DNA of 64,000 nucleotides from Candidatus Rhodoferax bjergmarkensis (lineage in GTDB: Bacteria > Pseudomonadota > Gammaproteobacteria > Burkholderiales > Burkholderiaceae_C). Positions 61,201 to 64,000 of this stretch are shown in pieces. Every line of letters starts with the position of its first letter. Position 1 is the first letter of the stretch. The DNA is taken from NCBI GenBank assembly GCA_016708345.1, contig JADJFX010000042.1, positions 1 through 64,000 on the forward strand, in the 5' to 3' direction. The notes beneath the pieces were generated by a model. It saw only the letters and a program-made list of their open reading frames with translations. It was not told the origin of the DNA and searched no databases. Both the position numbers and the translations under genes were made by a program.

Positions 61201-62511
61201 TCATTCATCGACGGCCTTGGAGACATTTTCGGTTTTGCTGCTTTGGACGCGGGGTTGACCCTCATGGCCAGTTACATCAGGCGCTGGCTGAAGCTTGAAC
61301 TGCCCACCTCTTTGGGCCCGGTAAATACCCGTATGCCCGGAGAACAGGTAGCTGACCACACAGGCCAGCAGGGCATAGACGCCAATTTCGGGCCCAAAAA
61401 GCTCTATCGCCATCAGTGTGCAAGCCAGTGGCGTATTGGCGGCACCGGCAAACACGCCCACCAAGCCCAACGCCGCCAGCATCGGAAACGGCATGTTCAA
61501 TAGGGGTGCCAGCGCATTGCCCAGTGTTGCGCCAATGTAAAACAGGGGCGTCACCTCGCCGCCTTTGAAGCCGCTGCCCAGCGAGGCCATGGTGAACACC
61601 ATCTTGCCCAGAAAATCCCAGGGTAAAAGTTGGCTGGAAAACGATTCAACGATGACCGGCAGCCCCAAGCCCGCATAGCGCCAGCCCCCCAAAAACCAAA
61701 ACGCTGCGGCAATAACTGTTCCGCCAATCAAGGGGCGCAAGGGAGCGTAATGAAAACGCTTTTTCATGAATGCAGACAGCGCGTGAACGCCACGCGCAAA
61801 AAACATGCCGGTCACGCCAAACAGGCCCCCGGCCATCAAGGTCGCCGTCACCCCCCACAAACTCACCGCCGGAATCAGGCCCGCCGAGTAATGGGTGTGA
61901 TGCACCCCCCACAGCAGGGTGGTCTGATCGCCCACCACGGCGGCCAAGGCGCAGGCCAGCAGCGCGTCATAACGCAAGCGCCCAATGGCCAGCACCTCCA
62001 AAGCGAACACCGCACCGGCCAGGGGCGTGCCAAACACGGAGGCAAAACCTGCGGCAATGCCTGCCATCAGCAAAATGCGCCTGTCCTCTTTGCGCAGCCG
62101 GAAAAGGCCGGTCAGCTGATCGGCCAGCGCGCCGCCCATCTGCACCGCCGTACCCTCGCGCCCCACCGAGGCACCAAACAAATGGGAAATCACGGTACTG
62201 AGCAGAATCAGGGGTGCCATGCGCAAGGGCACCACCTTTTGCGGATCGTGAATCTCGTCAATGAGTAAATTGTTGCCCGCCTCGACGCCCTGACCAATTT
62301 TGAGATACACCCAGCCCACCAAAAAGCCTGCCACCGGCAGCAGCCAGACGATCCAGCGGTGCGACTCACGGTAGCCGGTAGCGGCATCAAGCGCCAGTAA
62401 AAACAAGGCCGATGCCGTACCTGAAAGCAGCCCAACCAGCGTTGCCAGCACCAGCCAGCGGCCGGTGTAGGCAAGCAGCGCAACTTTTTCAGGGGGATTG
62501 GATTGAATCAT
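61201..62511 (-). CDS. CLC family antiporter, probable fluoride type
   Basis: This 436-residue membrane protein has the CLC fold with about ten hydrophobic helices. The gating-glutamate motif is GREGTAVQMG (not GREGP). The usual GSGIP is replaced by VEAGNNLLIDEI, and the GxFxP motif is replaced by SGFKGGEVTPLFYIGATLG. The E-x-T pair and GREGT are features of CLC-F fluoride/proton antiporters as I recall them, so fluoride export is more likely than chloride transport. ATG 62511 (MIQSNPPEK) is chosen. No fluoride riboswitch was recognised upstream. It heads the operon with the two GGDEF-EAL genes. Confidence 0.8.
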   Translation of the reverse strand: MIQSNPPEKVALLAYTGRWLVLATLVGLLSGTASALFLLALDAATGYRESHRWIVWLLPVAGFLVGWVYLKIGQGVEAGNNLLIDEIHDPQKVVPLRMAPLILLSTVISHLFGASVGREGTAVQMGGALADQLTGLFRLRKEDRRILLMAGIAAGFASVFGTPLAGAVFALEVLAIGRLRYDALLACALAAVVGDQTTLLWGVHHTHYSAGLIPAVSLWGVTATLMAGGLFGVTGMFFARGVHALSAFMKKRFHYAPLRPLIGGTVIAAAFWFLGGWRYAGLGLPVIVESFSSQLLPWDFLGKMVFTMASLGSGFKGGEVTPLFYIGATLGNALAPLLNMPFPMLAALGLVGVFAGAANTPLACTLMAIELFGPEIGVYALLACVVSYLFSGHTGIYRAQRGGQFKLQPAPDVTGHEGQPRVQSSKTENVSKAVDE

Positions 62512-62619
62512 GCGTCCGTGGGTGAATACCAAATTTTCTATCGACCTCGCTTTGGGCTCATTTCTGGGTGGAAATACGCGAACCGTTCACACCTCATTGG
62601 ACAAGGCTGCGCCGTCGTG

Positions 62620-62859
62620 TCAAACCAATTCATCACCCGGGGTGGGAGGCACATCCGGGCTGGCGGCAAGCCAGGCATCAAAACCAGCCAAATCACCGCG
62701 TGCTGCACGCTCTTTGAAATAAGACTCGGTTTTCAAGGCCGAGACTTTTTCGGCAATGGCGGTCACAAAAAACTGATTCATCGAGACCTTTTCCTCCGCC
62801 GCCACCAAGCGGGCGTAGGCAAACAGCGACTCGGGCACTCTCAAAGCGTAGTTGGACAT
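62620..62859 (-). CDS. Antitoxin of a PIN-type toxin-antitoxin pair (RHH/HicB-like)
   Basis: This 79-residue protein starts MSNYALRVPESLFAYARLVA. The N-terminal ALRVPESLFAYARLVAAEEKVSMNQFFVTAIAEKVSAL is a ribbon-helix-helix of the HicB/CopG type, which dimerises and binds the operator. The C-terminal tail (GDLAGFDAWLAASPDVPP) would wrap the toxin. The ATG at 62859 overlaps the toxin stop by one base (TGATG). It lies 109 bp from the CLC gene in the same direction. Confidence 0.82.
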   Translation of the reverse strand: MSNYALRVPESLFAYARLVAAEEKVSMNQFFVTAIAEKVSALKTESYFKERAARGDLAGFDAWLAASPDVPPTPGDELV

Positions 62860-63296
62860 CACATATCCCCTTGGTTTAACTGTTTCAAAAACTCTGCCGG
62901 CGTAAGCACCGGCAGTGCGAATTTTTGGGCTGCATCAAAGTCGCCCTCATTAAAAGTCACCAGCGCATCTGCCCGGCCATTAAGGGCAGTCTCCAGCACC
63001 ATTTCGTCCGCTGCGTCGCGCAGTTGTGGGCGCCAAAGGTAATACAGATGAACCGGTTCAACCCGCAACACCAAGGCGTCCAGAAAAGCGTCCACGCTCG
63101 CCACACTGCGCATGCCTTGTGCCAATTGCTCTGGCCGCTTCAACACCGACTCGTATTCCACAAACAAGGGGACTGAAGCCAGCATGCAAAACCGGTTTGC
63201 GCGCAAAGCATTAAGCAGCGCAAACGATGCACCGTTGCGGCTGCGCGCTGCCGCCACCAGCACATTGGAATCCAACACCACTCGGTTAAATTTCAT
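62859..63296 (-). CDS. PIN-domain toxin (VapC-like, COG1569 type)
   Basis: This 145-residue ribonuclease of the PIN fold starts MKFNRVVLDSNVLVAAARSRNG, with the first catalytic Asp in VLDSNV. A second acidic position is in LFVEYESVLKRPEQ, then DEMVLETALNGRADALVTFNEGDF with the distal catalytic acids. It should cleave RNA when freed from the antitoxin. Gene order is toxin first, antitoxin second with overlapping codons, as in HigBA-type order rather than VapBC, and this is normal for COG1569 pairs. It begins after a short AT-rich spacer. Confidence 0.85.
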   Translation of the reverse strand: MKFNRVVLDSNVLVAAARSRNGASFALLNALRANRFCMLASVPLFVEYESVLKRPEQLAQGMRSVASVDAFLDALVLRVEPVHLYYLWRPQLRDAADEMVLETALNGRADALVTFNEGDFDAAQKFALPVLTPAEFLKQLNQGDM

Positions 63297-63391
63297 ATTG
63301 CCAATGATATTACAAACTCAAAAACCGAGCTACCGACACCTTCCCGCGAATCGTTGCCGAAGCCGGGGCGAAAACGCTGACCTGAATATTT

Positions 63392-63412
63392 GGCCGATTT
63401 TCAAAATCGGCC
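63392..63412 (-). terminator. Perfect hairpin after the BON-domain gene
   Basis: A 10-bp inverted repeat GGCCGATTTT/AAAATCGGCC around a single central base lies seven bases beyond the BON gene stop. No T run follows, so it may be an mRNA-stabilising hairpin or a protein-binding palindrome rather than an intrinsic terminator. Confidence 0.45.
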
Positions 63413-63418
63413 GAAGGT

Positions 63419-63688
63419 TCAAGGACGGACAGCGATTTCGTGCTTGATCGACTTGACACCCTTCACACCGCGCGCAATGCCCTCTGCCGTGTCTTTCTCT
63501 GTAACGCTTTTGGCGAAGCCGGACAGCATGACGGTGCCGTTGAGCGTCTCGACACGGATGCTGCTCGCATCCACGTAAGTATTTTCAACAAAACGTGCTT
63601 TCACCAAGGTGGTAATGCACGTGTCGTCAACGTAAGCGCCAACGGTTTCCTGACCGCGGTTAACCGCACAACCGATGGCTGAAAGCAA
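63419..63688 (-). pseudogene. BON-domain lipoprotein, 5' end missing
   Basis: The reading gives a BON (OsmY-like) domain: DDTCITTLVKARFVENTYVDASSIRVETLNGTVMLSGFAKS in pieces, then VKGVKSIKHEIAVRP. The first residues LSAIGCAVNRGQ look like the end of a lipoprotein signal with the lipid-bearing Cys. No ATG precedes it; the frame opens just after a TGA and could only start at TTG 63688. So the signal-peptide start is missing through a frameshift or deletion. Intact homologs are outer-membrane or periplasmic stress lipoproteins that bind membranes. Confidence 0.65.
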
Positions 63689-63901
63689 AACTGCAGCTCA
63701 TCCTGTCGGTACGGTGGCGCACGCAAAGCCCCTTGATAATCTTGACATCAAGGTCAGCCTTGCAAGAGGGACGCAAACCCAACTGCGGTTGATAATTTAA
63801 TCTTTCAACTCCCCCAGAGTCCCCGTCAGGCATGGGGTCGTTGAGGGAACGTGAAGGCATTTGCCGGCAGATGAAGGAAGCGAAACGACGCTAATAAATT
63901 G
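63689..63901. other. Intergenic region between BON gene and mutS
   Basis: No gene was seen. It contains a degraded upstream part of the BON gene or its promoter, and a diverging leader for mutS. No clear promoter could be placed. Confidence 0.3.
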
Positions 63902-64000
63902 ATGTTTAAAGAAAAAAACAAATCAGAGACACCACCAGAAGATGCCGAAAAACACACCCCCATGATGGCCCAGTATTTCGGCCTCAAAGCGGACTACCCC
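63902..64000 (+). CDS. mutS: DNA mismatch repair protein MutS (5' end only)
   Basis: The last 33 codons of the window read MFKEKNKSETPPEDAEKH, then TPMMAQYFGLKADYP. The T-P-M-M-x-Q-Y-x-x-x-K-A-x-x-P block is the conserved opening of the MutS mismatch-binding domain I. The gene runs off the right edge. MutS recognises mispaired bases and recruits MutL. The ATG at 63902 is the only sensible start; the eight-residue hydrophilic lead-in is common in relatives. Confidence 0.88.
   Translation, partial: MFKEKNKSETPPEDAEKHTPMMAQYFGLKADYP

Noticed and set aside
62512..62619. A fluoride riboswitch before the CLC gene
   Set aside because: The upstream 108 bases on the minus strand do not show the conserved crcB-motif segments I know; only the protein motifs support fluoride.
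1..64000. CRISPR arrays, rRNA genes or prophage structural genes
   Set aside because: No regularly spaced repeats, rRNA-like sequence or capsid/tail/terminase-large genes were seen.

Overview
The window looks like a draft contig from a betaproteobacterium of the Comamonadaceae (Rhodoferax/Albidiferax-like). Grounds: high G+C; the urtABCDE-ureD order; housekeeping proteins (RF2, PepN, Fbp, SuhB, CysE, TrmJ) that read like that family; and a roughly 55-bp dispersed repeat of a kind familiar from Comamonadaceae intergenic DNA. The genus is an inference, because no marker was compared against a database.

Region 1-16,500 is rich in frameshifts. It holds the end of a hybrid sensor kinase with a LuxR-type response regulator, a secreted-protein gene split by an ISAzo13-type insertion sequence, a chalcone-isomerase-like gene, an aldo/keto reductase, half of an alpha/beta hydrolase, then prfB, a HAD phosphatase, pepN and fbp, ending at tRNA-Thr(CGT). 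Nearly every gene here needs several single-base corrections, including prfB, which is normally essential. Low sequence quality is therefore likelier than mass pseudogenisation.

Region 12,261-20,271 is an integrative element of about 8 kb in the 3' end of tRNA-Thr. A 46-bp direct repeat bounds it. It carries an intact tyrosine integrase, a HigB/HigA-like toxin-antitoxin pair, a 286-aa protein of unknown function, an excisionase-like HTH protein, a small membrane protein, a broken primase-helicase, a zinc-ribbon-like protein, a VRR-NUC nuclease and small conserved proteins. No capsid or conjugation genes are visible, so it resembles a satellite or minimal integrative element.

Region 20.6-37 kb carries a secreted protein/ECF sigma factor/membrane ankyrin protein operon, a Cache chemoreceptor, an FtsX-like permease, a small membrane protein, a CheR-PAS-GGDEF-EAL fusion, an exported MsrB/MsrA pair, the Fe-S carrier ApbC and a patatin-like phospholipase.

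Region 37-45 kb is a urea uptake operon, urtABCDE, followed by ureD. The urease subunit genes expected next are absent. A large inverted repeat of about 614 bp sits between urtD and urtE.

Region 45-64 kb has a flavoprotein, an Aer-like receptor, rpsU, a YqeY protein, pmbA, yjgA, mogA, cysE, trmJ and suhB. An ATGA-coupled operon follows: a probable fluoride-type CLC antiporter and two large PAS-GGDEF-EAL proteins. A PIN-type toxin-antitoxin pair, a BON-domain fragment and the first 33 codons of mutS close the window.

The most interesting pattern is the ~55-bp repeat. At least eight copies are visible, and four lie inside open reading frames without breaking them. One of these encodes the core of the UrtB signal peptide.
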